Below are positions 9,057 through 13,926 of a DNA stretch of 13,926 bases, piece after piece (position 1 is the stretch's first letter; each line of letters starts with the position of its first letter). The stretch is from contig DILW01000026.1 in NCBI GenBank assembly GCA_002425245.1, positions 1 through 13,926 of the forward strand. The letters are read 5' to 3'. The DNA is from Betaproteobacteria bacterium UBA5582 (GTDB taxonomy: Bacteria > Pseudomonadota > Gammaproteobacteria > Burkholderiales > Rhodocyclaceae). A program made the position numbers and the translations under genes. The notes under the pieces are model-generated. The model was not told the origin of the DNA and made no database searches. It worked only from the letters and a program-made list of their open reading frames with translations.

Positions 9057-9100
9057 GTTGTCTCCTCCGTTATTTATCGCGCATTGTCCCGTTCGGGCGA

Positions 9101-10150
9101 CTAGCTTGGCAACAGGTGATCGCTGTCGGGAACCTCTGGCTGCTGCTGGGAGAAGAAGCCTTCGGTGTGGATCAGCTCGGGTTTGGCACCCAGTTGCTTG
9201 ACTGTCTGCACACAGGCATCGACGAATTCGGGGCTGCCGGCAGCGAATATGGTGTGCTTGGAGAGGTCGGTGAACATCTTCGGCAGGACCGCGTCCACCC
9301 GGCCGTTGAGGTAACCCTCGCGCTGTTCGCGGGTGAGCGTGACCTTGTAGTCGAAATTGCGATGCTTGGTCCGCCACCAGGCCATCAGGCCTTCGGCATA
9401 GACGTCGTCGCGGCTGCGTGCCGAAAACAGCATCGTCACCGGCCGCCGGAAACCGCGGCGCAGAGCAGCCTCGGCCAGCGCCAGCACCGGCGCCAGACCT
9501 GTACCGGCGGCCAGGCAGAGAACCGGCGTATCGACCGAGGGATCGCCGATGAAGGTGCCGTAAGCGCCGGAAACCTTGACGCTCTCGCCGATAGCGAGTT
9601 GATCGTGGGCCCAGTTGCTGGTGACGCCGCCTTCCTGGCGGGCAATCTGCAACACCAGTTCGCCGTCCGGGCGCGGCGCGTTGGAAATCGAATAGGCCCG
9701 CGCCGGCACATCGGCCCGCGGATTGCCCAGAGTGACGTACTGGCCGGGCCAGTAGCGGATCGGCTGGCCGACCGGGCGCAGCCTCAGTTCAACCACACGC
9801 GCGGCGATCGAGCGCTTGTCGACGACGACGAAGAGCGCATCCTCGCGCGGCGGGAACAGCTTCGGTTTGGCATCCTCGGTGCCCCACTCGATGGTGATTT
9901 CCTCGGAAATCGGCTTGGCCATGCACATCAGGCCGTAGCCCTGCTTGCGCTCATCCTGGGAGAGCGCCATGTCGAGGACCATGCCCTGGTCGAACTGACC
10001 CTGCGTGACCTTGACCTTGCATTCGCCGCAGGCACCGGCGCGGCAATTGTTGGGCAGCGCGTAGCCGGCTTTCTCCAGCGCCATCAGAACGGTATCGCCA
10101 TAATTGCATTCAACCGATTTGCCGGACGGCTGCATGATGATACGAGCCAT
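9101..10150 (-). CDS. Oxygenase reductase: N-terminal [2Fe-2S] ferredoxin + FAD/NAD(P)H domains
   Basis: 349 aa electron-transfer protein that would take electrons from NAD(P)H through FAD to a [2Fe-2S] cluster and on to an oxygenase. Residues 1 to about 90 are a plant-type ferredoxin with cluster cysteines C36, C41, C44 and C76 (CRAGACGEC). The FAD-binding motif RAYS is at 151-154 and the nucleotide-binding GTGLAP at 216-221. The domain order (ferredoxin first) and the length match the reductases of soluble methane monooxygenase, phenol hydroxylase and BenC/XylZ. PaaE of phenylacetyl-CoA epoxidase has the ferredoxin at the C-terminus and BoxA has a different ferredoxin, so this is neither. 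The start has GGGGAAG upstream. It lies 99 bp behind the diiron protein gene on the same strand, which makes that protein the obvious partner. Confidence 0.9.
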   Translation of the reverse strand: MARIIMQPSGKSVECNYGDTVLMALEKAGYALPNNCRAGACGECKVKVTQGQFDQGMVLDMALSQDERKQGYGLMCMAKPISEEITIEWGTEDAKPKLFPPREDALFVVVDKRSIAARVVELRLRPVGQPIRYWPGQYVTLGNPRADVPARAYSISNAPRPDGELVLQIARQEGGVTSNWAHDQLAIGESVKVSGAYGTFIGDPSVDTPVLCLAAGTGLAPVLALAEAALRRGFRRPVTMLFSARSRDDVYAEGLMAWWRTKHRNFDYKVTLTREQREGYLNGRVDAVLPKMFTDLSKHTIFAAGSPEFVDACVQTVKQLGAKPELIHTEGFFSQQQPEVPDSDHLLPS

Positions 10151-10190
10151 TTGTCTTCCCCTTGTTATGCTGTTTTCTCTGTTGTGGCAA

Positions 10191-10218
10191 AGCCGGCGCC
10201 CCGTCGGGGGCACCGGCT
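10191..10218 (-). other. Strong GC hairpin between diiron gene and reductase gene
   Basis: AGCCGG (10191-10196) pairs with CCGGCT (10213-10218) and GCCCC (10198-10202) with GGGGC (10207-10211). There is one C/A mismatch and a GTCG tetraloop: an 11-bp stem. On the transcribed (-) strand it is followed only by TTT and then mixed sequence, so it is a weak terminator at best. It sits 31 bp after the diiron stop. It could be a partial terminator or an RNA-stabilising element that keeps the oxygenase message more abundant than the downstream genes. Confidence 0.6.
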
Positions 10219-10249
10219 GTCGATCATTTTGACGGGCGGATGAGGCGCA

Positions 10250-11278
10250 TCAGAAGACCGGGATGATGTCGTCCAGGTCGACGTCGCTGACTTCCTGGCC
10301 GGTGATGCCGACTTCCGGGATCGACGGGAAGGGGATGTTGTAGCGGTCGAGGACGCCCTTGAGGTTGATCATCGCGTTGCGCCAGTTTTCCTTCTTCGCC
10401 TCGTAGCTGGGGATGCCGAAGCCGGCACCGCGGGCCACTTCCTCGGCCTCGCGCTGGTTGTCGATGAAGTCGGCGGGCAGGTCCCAGAACTCCATCGGCG
10501 GCTCGAACAGCACGGCCGACAGGAACAGGTAACCGGCGCGGATCTGCTTGGTGACGACGGCCTTGGTTTCTTCCTTGAGGCCCGGGTAATCGCGCTCCAT
10601 GACCGCCATGCAGATGGCCATGTGACGACCTTCGTCGCGGCCGATGTTCTTGAAGCCTTCCTTGAAGACAGCCTCGCGGGAGTTGTCGTACATCTGCTTG
10701 AAGATGGTGGCGGCGGCGATCTCACCCATCAGGAAGGACGAGAACAGCACGGCCAGGTCGTACTTGGGCACGGCCTGCTTGTAGCCGTTCCAGTAGCGGG
10801 CGCCGTTGAAGTACAGCCACTGCACGTTCTTCTGCAGGCGCTTGCCGAGCTCGGTCTTCGGCTGGTAGGTGATCGGATCGGGATGGCCGAGCAGCTTGGT
10901 GATGGCCAGGCCGCACATGATCTCGTGGTTCTGCTCGTCGCGGGTGACCGAGAAGAAGCACTTGCGCACCGGATCTTCCTCATGCACTTCATAGGTCTTG
11001 ATCAGCGCTTCGGCGAAGACCGGCGGGGCGGAGGCGTCGAACACCGACAACAGGCTCCACCAGTAGGCGATCGATTCGCGCTCTTCCCAGGTGTAGCTTT
11101 CCAGGTCCAGCGTGTCCCACGGCAACTTCTCGGGATCCCAGTCCTCGCGCCGCGCCGCTTCCCACACTTCCTGCAACTTCTTGGTCTTGCTGTTCCAGGA
11201 CAGCGGATAGACGTTGGGTTGCTGGATTTCCGGCGGGAATTCCATCTTGTCCGAAAAACGCTCCTTGTTGGCAGCCAT
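10250..11278 (-). CDS. Ferritin-like diiron oxygenase-type protein (R2/sMMO fold class), substrate unknown
   Basis: 342 aa soluble, helix-rich protein with paired carboxylate-bridged diiron motifs: E115xxH118 and E216xxH219. Each has an upstream acidic ligand candidate, D81 or E90 for the first and E186 for the second. Cys122, four residues after H118, occupies the slot of the radical Tyr122 of E. coli NrdB. Soluble methane monooxygenase hydroxylase has Cys151 there, so O2 activation rather than radical generation is favoured. It is not PaaA or BoxB by length or motifs that I recall. I chose ATG 11278 because an AAGGAGGAG site precedes it; an upstream in-frame ATG at about 11380 lies over the promoter and is unlikely. 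It is first in the leftward operon, followed by a matching reductase. I infer a two-component monooxygenase; its substrate is not readable. Confidence 0.85.
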   Translation of the reverse strand: MAANKERFSDKMEFPPEIQQPNVYPLSWNSKTKKLQEVWEAARREDWDPEKLPWDTLDLESYTWEERESIAYWWSLLSVFDASAPPVFAEALIKTYEVHEEDPVRKCFFSVTRDEQNHEIMCGLAITKLLGHPDPITYQPKTELGKRLQKNVQWLYFNGARYWNGYKQAVPKYDLAVLFSSFLMGEIAAATIFKQMYDNSREAVFKEGFKNIGRDEGRHMAICMAVMERDYPGLKEETKAVVTKQIRAGYLFLSAVLFEPPMEFWDLPADFIDNQREAEEVARGAGFGIPSYEAKKENWRNAMINLKGVLDRYNIPFPSIPEVGITGQEVSDVDLDDIIPVF

Positions 11279-11280
11279 AG

Positions 11281-11289
11281 CTCCTCCTT
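11281..11289 (-). promoter_or_regulatory. Strong ribosome-binding site of the diiron gene
   Basis: On the - strand this reads AAGGAGGAG, with the AGGAGG core 4 bp from ATG at 11278. It is a near-perfect anti-SD match and decides the start of the diiron gene over the longer in-frame alternative. It suggests high expression. Confidence 0.85.
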
Positions 11290-11350
11290 CAATCGAAATA
11301 TCGTGGTCGTTTTGGGCACCGCACCGGTTTGGCGAGGCGACGGAGAAATA

Positions 11351-11377
11351 ATGATACATATTGAACACGAATGTCAA
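11351..11377 (-). promoter_or_regulatory. Candidate promoter for the diiron-reductase-liv operon
   Basis: On the - strand a perfect -35 TTGACA (11372-11377) is followed by TATCAT (11351-11356; 5 of 6 to consensus) at 15-bp spacing. CATTAT (11348-11353) at 18 bp is an alternative. The start of transcription would be near 11341-11345, giving a leader of about 65 nt. The elements lie inside an inverted repeat (11352-11391). Confidence 0.6.
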
Positions 11378-11391
11378 CAAATTTTGTATCG
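11352..11391. repeat. Inverted repeat A over the leftward promoter: TGATAC-N28-GTATCG
   Basis: TGATAC at 11352-11357 and GTATCG at 11386-11391 form 5-bp perfect arms (GATAC/GTATC) separated by 28 bp. The left arm overlaps the - strand -10 and the right arm lies just upstream of its -35. It is a candidate operator; the regulator is not in the window. Confidence 0.5.
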
Positions 11392-11451
11392 AAATACGGA
11401 AAATTTTTCTCGAAACAACTTACGCAATCCAGAACATCGAAAAAACACACC

Positions 11452-11478
11452 AAACAATAATTCACAAAGTGATTGTTT
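11452..11478. repeat. Inverted repeat AAACAAT-N13-ATTGTTT midway between the promoters
   Basis: AAACAAT (11452-11458) and ATTGTTT (11472-11478) are perfect 7-bp arms. Inside the gap is a second small palindrome, TCAC-AAA-GTGA (11462-11472). It could bind a regulator shared by both promoters, but AT-rich sequence makes such repeats easier to find by chance. Confidence 0.35.
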
Positions 11479-11546
11479 CATAAAAACAAAATCAGTATTA
11501 CGTAACAAGTTTTGCTAAACATAACGTAAAAATCTCATCAAAAAAC

Positions 11547-11586
11547 CGATACCTTTGTTTGACTTTTACAGAACAACTTCGTATCG
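11547..11586. repeat. Inverted repeat B over the paa promoter: CGATAC-N28-GTATCG
   Basis: CGATAC at 11547-11552 and GTATCG at 11581-11586 form 6-bp perfect arms separated by 28 bp, the same spacing as repeat A. The left arm is 6 bp upstream of the -35 and the right arm overlaps the -10, so a protein bound here would block the promoter. Confidence 0.5.
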
Positions 11587-11587
11587 T
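11559..11587 (+). promoter_or_regulatory. Candidate promoter for the paa operon
   Basis: TTGACT (11559-11564), a 17-bp spacer, then TATCGT (11582-11587). The start of transcription would be near 11594 and the leader about 40 nt. An AGGAGA ribosome-binding site (11621-11626) precedes the ATG at 11633. The -10 overlaps the right arm of the inverted repeat at 11547-11586. Confidence 0.6.
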
Positions 11588-11632
11588 TGCAACAAAGAAG
11601 CACGACAGAAACCGTCACCCAGGAGACACCCC

Positions 11633-13300
11633 ATGCCCCAGCAACTATTGAACAAGCACCGCGCCACCCTCGACGGCGCCCTGGAAGCCATCCGCAGCCG
11701 CGGCTACTGGTCCGCCTACAACGAGATGCCGAGCCCCAAGACTTATGGCGAAACTGCCGCCGACGACGGCAAGGCGGCATTTGCCGCCCATCTCGGCAAG
11801 GCCTTCGTGCTCGACCAGCCGGGCGGCAAGGGCTGGCACGGCGGCGAACGCTCGCCTTACGGCATTGAACTCAACGTCAGCTATCCGGTGTGCGATCCGG
11901 AAGTGCTGATCGCCGCCGGCCGGAAGGCCATGGACGGCTGGCAGAAGGCTGGTGTCGACGGGCGCACCGGCGTCTGCCTGGAAATACTGGATCGCCTGAA
12001 TAAGCAGAGCTTCGAAATCGCCCACGCGGTGATGATGACCACCGGCCAGGGCTGGATGATGGCTTTCCAGGCCGGCGCCCCGCACGCCCAGGACCGCGGC
12101 CTGGAAGCCGTCGCCTATGCCTACCGCGAGCAGAGCTTCGTGCCGACCGAAACGGTCTGGGACAAGCCGCAGGGCAAGAACCCGCCACTGGTCATGAAGA
12201 AGCACTTCGAGATCGTCGGCCAGGGCGTCGGCGTCGTCGTCGGCTGCGGCACCTTCCCGACCTGGAATACCTATCCCGGCCTGTTCGCGGCGCTCGCCAC
12301 CGGCAACGCGGTGATCGTCAAGCCGCACAGCAACGCCATCCTGCCGGCAGCGATCACCGTGCGCACGATCCGCGCCGTGCTCGCCGAAAACGGCATCGAT
12401 CCCAACCTGGTCACCCTGTGCGTCGCCAGCGAACGCAGCGCGACGCAGAAGCTGGTCACGCATCCGGCCGTGAAATCGGTCGATTTCACCGGCGGCAACG
12501 CCTTCGGCCAGTGGCTGGTCGACAACGCCCGCCAGGCCCGCGTCTATGCCGAACTGGCCGGCGTCAACAACATCGTCATCGACTCGACCGACGCCTACAA
12601 GGCAATGCTGCGCAACCTCGCGTTCACGCTCTCGCTCTACTCCGGCCAGATGTGCACCACCTCGCAGGCGATCTTCGTGCCGGCCGCCGGCATCGATACC
12701 GAAGACGGCCACAAGTCCTACGACGAAGTGTGCGCCGACCTGGCCAAGGCCGTCTCCGGTTTCCTGAGCAAACCGGAAGTCGCCCTCGCCGTGCTCGGCG
12801 CCGTGCAGTCGGCCGACACCTTGCAGCGCATCAAGGACGCCGACAGCGGCGCCCTCGGCCGCGTCGTGCTCGCCTCCAGCAAGCTGGACAACCCGGAATT
12901 CCCGGCCGCCGAAGTGCGCACCCCGGTCCTGCTCGCCTGCGACGCCGCCGACGAAGCCGCCTACATGGAAGAACGCTTCGGGCCGATCAGCTTCATCGTC
13001 AAGGTCGCCGACACGCCGGCCGCCATCGCCCTGTCCGAACGCATCGTGTCGACGCATGGCGCGCTGACCGCCGGCATCTACTCGACCCGCCCGGAAATCA
13101 TCGACGCGATGACCGCCGCCACGATGCGCGCCAAGGTCGCCCTGTCGATCAACCTGACCGGCGGCGTCTTCGTGAACCAGTCGGCAGCCTATTCCGACTA
13201 CCACGGCACCGGCGGCAACCCGGCAGCGAACGCGTCCTACGCCGACGCCGCCTTCGTCGCCAACCGGTTTGTCGTCGTCCAGCGTCGTTACCATATCTGA
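11633..13300 (+). CDS. paaN: Phenylacetate-pathway aldehyde dehydrogenase, PaaN/PaaZ-type without hydratase domain
   Basis: 555 aa NAD(P)-dependent aldehyde dehydrogenase matching the shorter PaaN form of PaaZ. It would oxidise the reactive CoA-thioester semialdehyde made when the oxepin-CoA ring is opened in aerobic phenylacetate breakdown, giving 3-oxo-5,6-dehydrosuberyl-CoA. Catalytic Cys341 (SGQMCTTSQ) and general base Glu307 (AELAG) are 34 residues apart, as in other aldehyde dehydrogenases; FTGGNAFG marks the cofactor fold. E. coli PaaZ is about 680 aa with a C-terminal MaoC-like hydratase that opens the ring. That domain is absent here, as in Azoarcus-type bacteria known to use a separate hydratase. 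I chose ATG 11633 (MPQQLLNK) for its AGGAGA site; the upstream frame overlaps the promoter. It is first gene of the operon, with paaG 9 bp behind. Confidence 0.92.
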   Translation: MPQQLLNKHRATLDGALEAIRSRGYWSAYNEMPSPKTYGETAADDGKAAFAAHLGKAFVLDQPGGKGWHGGERSPYGIELNVSYPVCDPEVLIAAGRKAMDGWQKAGVDGRTGVCLEILDRLNKQSFEIAHAVMMTTGQGWMMAFQAGAPHAQDRGLEAVAYAYREQSFVPTETVWDKPQGKNPPLVMKKHFEIVGQGVGVVVGCGTFPTWNTYPGLFAALATGNAVIVKPHSNAILPAAITVRTIRAVLAENGIDPNLVTLCVASERSATQKLVTHPAVKSVDFTGGNAFGQWLVDNARQARVYAELAGVNNIVIDSTDAYKAMLRNLAFTLSLYSGQMCTTSQAIFVPAAGIDTEDGHKSYDEVCADLAKAVSGFLSKPEVALAVLGAVQSADTLQRIKDADSGALGRVVLASSKLDNPEFPAAEVRTPVLLACDAADEAAYMEERFGPISFIVKVADTPAAIALSERIVSTHGALTAGIYSTRPEIIDAMTAATMRAKVALSINLTGGVFVNQSAAYSDYHGTGGNPAANASYADAAFVANRFVVVQRRYHI

Positions 13301-13309
13301 GGGGGCCGC

Positions 13310-13926
13310 ATGGAATTCGCCACCATCCGTTTTGAAGTCAGCAACGGCATCGCCCGCCTGACCCTGAACCGCCCCGACAAGCTGAACAGCTTCACCGGCG
13401 AGATGCACGCCGAACTGCGCGTCGCCCTCGACCGCGTCCAAGCCGACCGCAGCATCCGCGTCCTGGTGCTCAGCGGCGCCGGCCGCGCCTTCAGCGCCGG
13501 CCAGGACCTGGCCGACCCCGACATGCAGGCGATAGACGGCCACCAGCCGGACATCGGCAACATCGTCGAGAAGAACTACAAGCCGCTGGTGCTGCGCCTG
13601 CAGAACCTGCGCGTGCCGACCCTGGCCGCGGTCAACGGCATCGCCGCCGGCGCCGGCGCCTCGGTGGCGCTGGCCTGCGACCTGGTCGTCGCCACGCAGT
13701 CGGCGTCCTTCCTGCAGGCCTTTTCCAAGATCGGCCTGATTCCCGACACCGGCGGCACCTGGTTCCTGCCACAACGCGTCGGCATGGCGCGCGCCATGGG
13801 TCTGGCCCTGCTCGCCGACAAGCTGCCGGCCGCGAAGGCCGCCGAGTGGGGGCTGATCTGGGAATGCGTCGCCGACGACGCCTTCGCCGCCCGCATCGAC
13901 GCCCTCGCCGCCCAGCTCGCCGCGCT
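13310..13926 (+). CDS. paaG: Ring-1,2-epoxyphenylacetyl-CoA isomerase (oxepin-CoA forming), 3' end cut by window
   Basis: 205 residues visible of a roughly 260-aa crotonase-family enzyme. PaaG converts the ring epoxide of phenylacetyl-CoA to oxepin-CoA and later shifts a double bond in the dehydrosuberyl-CoA chain. Close matches to recalled E. coli PaaG run along the protein: TLNRPDKLNSF (18-28), GAGRAFSAGQDL (56-67, oxyanion-hole region), NGIAAGAGAS (109-118), and FSKIGLIPDTGGTW (138-151) with the PaaG-type catalytic Asp146. The ATG has a GAGGGGG site 4 bp upstream and follows the paaN stop by 9 bp. Other paa genes are expected just beyond the window. Confidence 0.95.
   Translation, partial: MEFATIRFEVSNGIARLTLNRPDKLNSFTGEMHAELRVALDRVQADRSIRVLVLSGAGRAFSAGQDLADPDMQAIDGHQPDIGNIVEKNYKPLVLRLQNLRVPTLAAVNGIAAGAGASVALACDLVVATQSASFLQAFSKIGLIPDTGGTWFLPQRVGMARAMGLALLADKLPAAKAAEWGLIWECVADDAFAARIDALAAQLAA

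Larger units (their letters stand above)
11279..11632. promoter_or_regulatory. AT-rich divergent control region between the diiron/liv operon and the paa operon
   Basis: This is the only stretch over 300 bp without a gene. Over 11341-11580 I count 72 G+C in 240 (30%), in sharp contrast to the GC-rich genes on both sides. It holds one candidate sigma70 promoter facing each way, two 40-bp inverted repeats of identical geometry, a further AAACAAT/ATTGTTT inverted repeat, and the 8-bp palindrome TTACGTAA (11498-11505) with a near copy TAACGTAA (11522-11529). ATCGAAATA occurs twice (11292-11300 and 11388-11396). No small gene was convincing here. Confidence 0.85.

Noticed and set aside
9084..9103. 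Terminator after the reductase stop (CCCGTTCGGG)
   Set aside because: The stem is only about 4 bp with a 2-base loop and no T run, so it does not support transcription ending before livH.
9101..10150. Reading the reductase as PaaE or BoxA
   Set aside because: PaaE carries its [2Fe-2S] domain at the C-terminus and BoxA has a different, bacterial-type ferredoxin arrangement; here a plant-type [2Fe-2S] domain is N-terminal.
8630..10243. 537-codon + strand open frame opposite livH and the reductase gene
   Set aside because: Runs through a gene boundary and the opposite strand's intergenic hairpin, has no ribosome site and no domain; antisense artefact.
10250..11278. Reading the diiron protein as ribonucleotide reductase beta subunit (NrdB)
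   Set aside because: The radical tyrosine position is Cys122, no alpha subunit is nearby, and a dedicated oxygenase-type reductase follows. Distant shared fold remains likely.
11361..11377. FNR/Anr-type box (TTGA...TCAA) near the leftward promoter
   Set aside because: The half-sites are 9 bp apart instead of 6, and the right half is simply the complement of the -35 TTGACA.
11645..13774. 709-codon open frame on the - strand opposite paaN and paaG
   Set aside because: Low-complexity Gly/Ala/Val/Asp/His-rich translation with no domain; a mirror of GC-rich third-position bias on the opposite strand. It also spans two clear genes.

Overview
The window is 13.9 kb of GC-rich, densely packed bacterial DNA. 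It most resembles a betaproteobacterium of the Rhodocyclales type (Azoarcus/Aromatoleum, Thauera, Dechloromonas/Azonexus). That placement is an inference from base composition and gene content: a branched-chain-type ABC transporter beside aerobic phenylacetate genes, and a PaaZ-like dehydrogenase without its hydratase half. No 16S or other taxonomic marker is present.

Region 1 (1-5117, + strand) is a six-gene run with almost no space between genes. It holds the 3' part of glnS, a 66-aa cysteine-rich small protein, an orphan N6-adenine-type DNA methyltransferase, pyrF, a YpfJ-like membrane-anchored zinc metallopeptidase and a TlpA/ScsD-like thioredoxin-fold protein. Stops and starts overlap or lie within about 11 bp, so the run is probably co-transcribed and partly translationally coupled. 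It is housekeeping in character, apart from the methyltransferase and the small Cys protein.

Region 2 (5119-11278, - strand) reads, in transcription order: a single-polypeptide diiron oxygenase-like protein; a reductase with [2Fe-2S], FAD and NAD domains; then livH, livM, livG and a LivF ATPase carrying an N-terminal hemerythrin (HHE) domain. The first two genes look like a compact two-component oxygenase. The next four are a branched-chain-amino-acid-type ABC importer without its periplasmic binding protein in view. The hemerythrin-LivF fusion is the most striking item. It suggests that uptake may be tuned to O2 or redox state in the same gene set that encodes an O2-consuming enzyme.

Region 3 (11279-11632) is a 354-bp AT-rich divergent control region (about 30% GC by hand count over 11341-11580). 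It has a good candidate promoter facing each way. Each promoter is embedded in an inverted repeat, GATAC-N28-GTATC, with exactly the same 28-bp spacing, which suggests one regulator controls both sides.

Region 4 (11633-13926, + strand) starts an aerobic phenylacetate (paa) operon: a PaaN/PaaZ-type aldehyde dehydrogenase, then paaG, cut by the window end. The working model is one regulated divergon. Rightward are the phenylacetyl-CoA lower-pathway genes. Leftward are a previously unassigned two-component diiron oxygenase and an aromatic-acid or amino-acid-like uptake system with an O2-binding domain on its ATPase. The substrate of the oxygenase and of the transporter cannot be read from this sequence.
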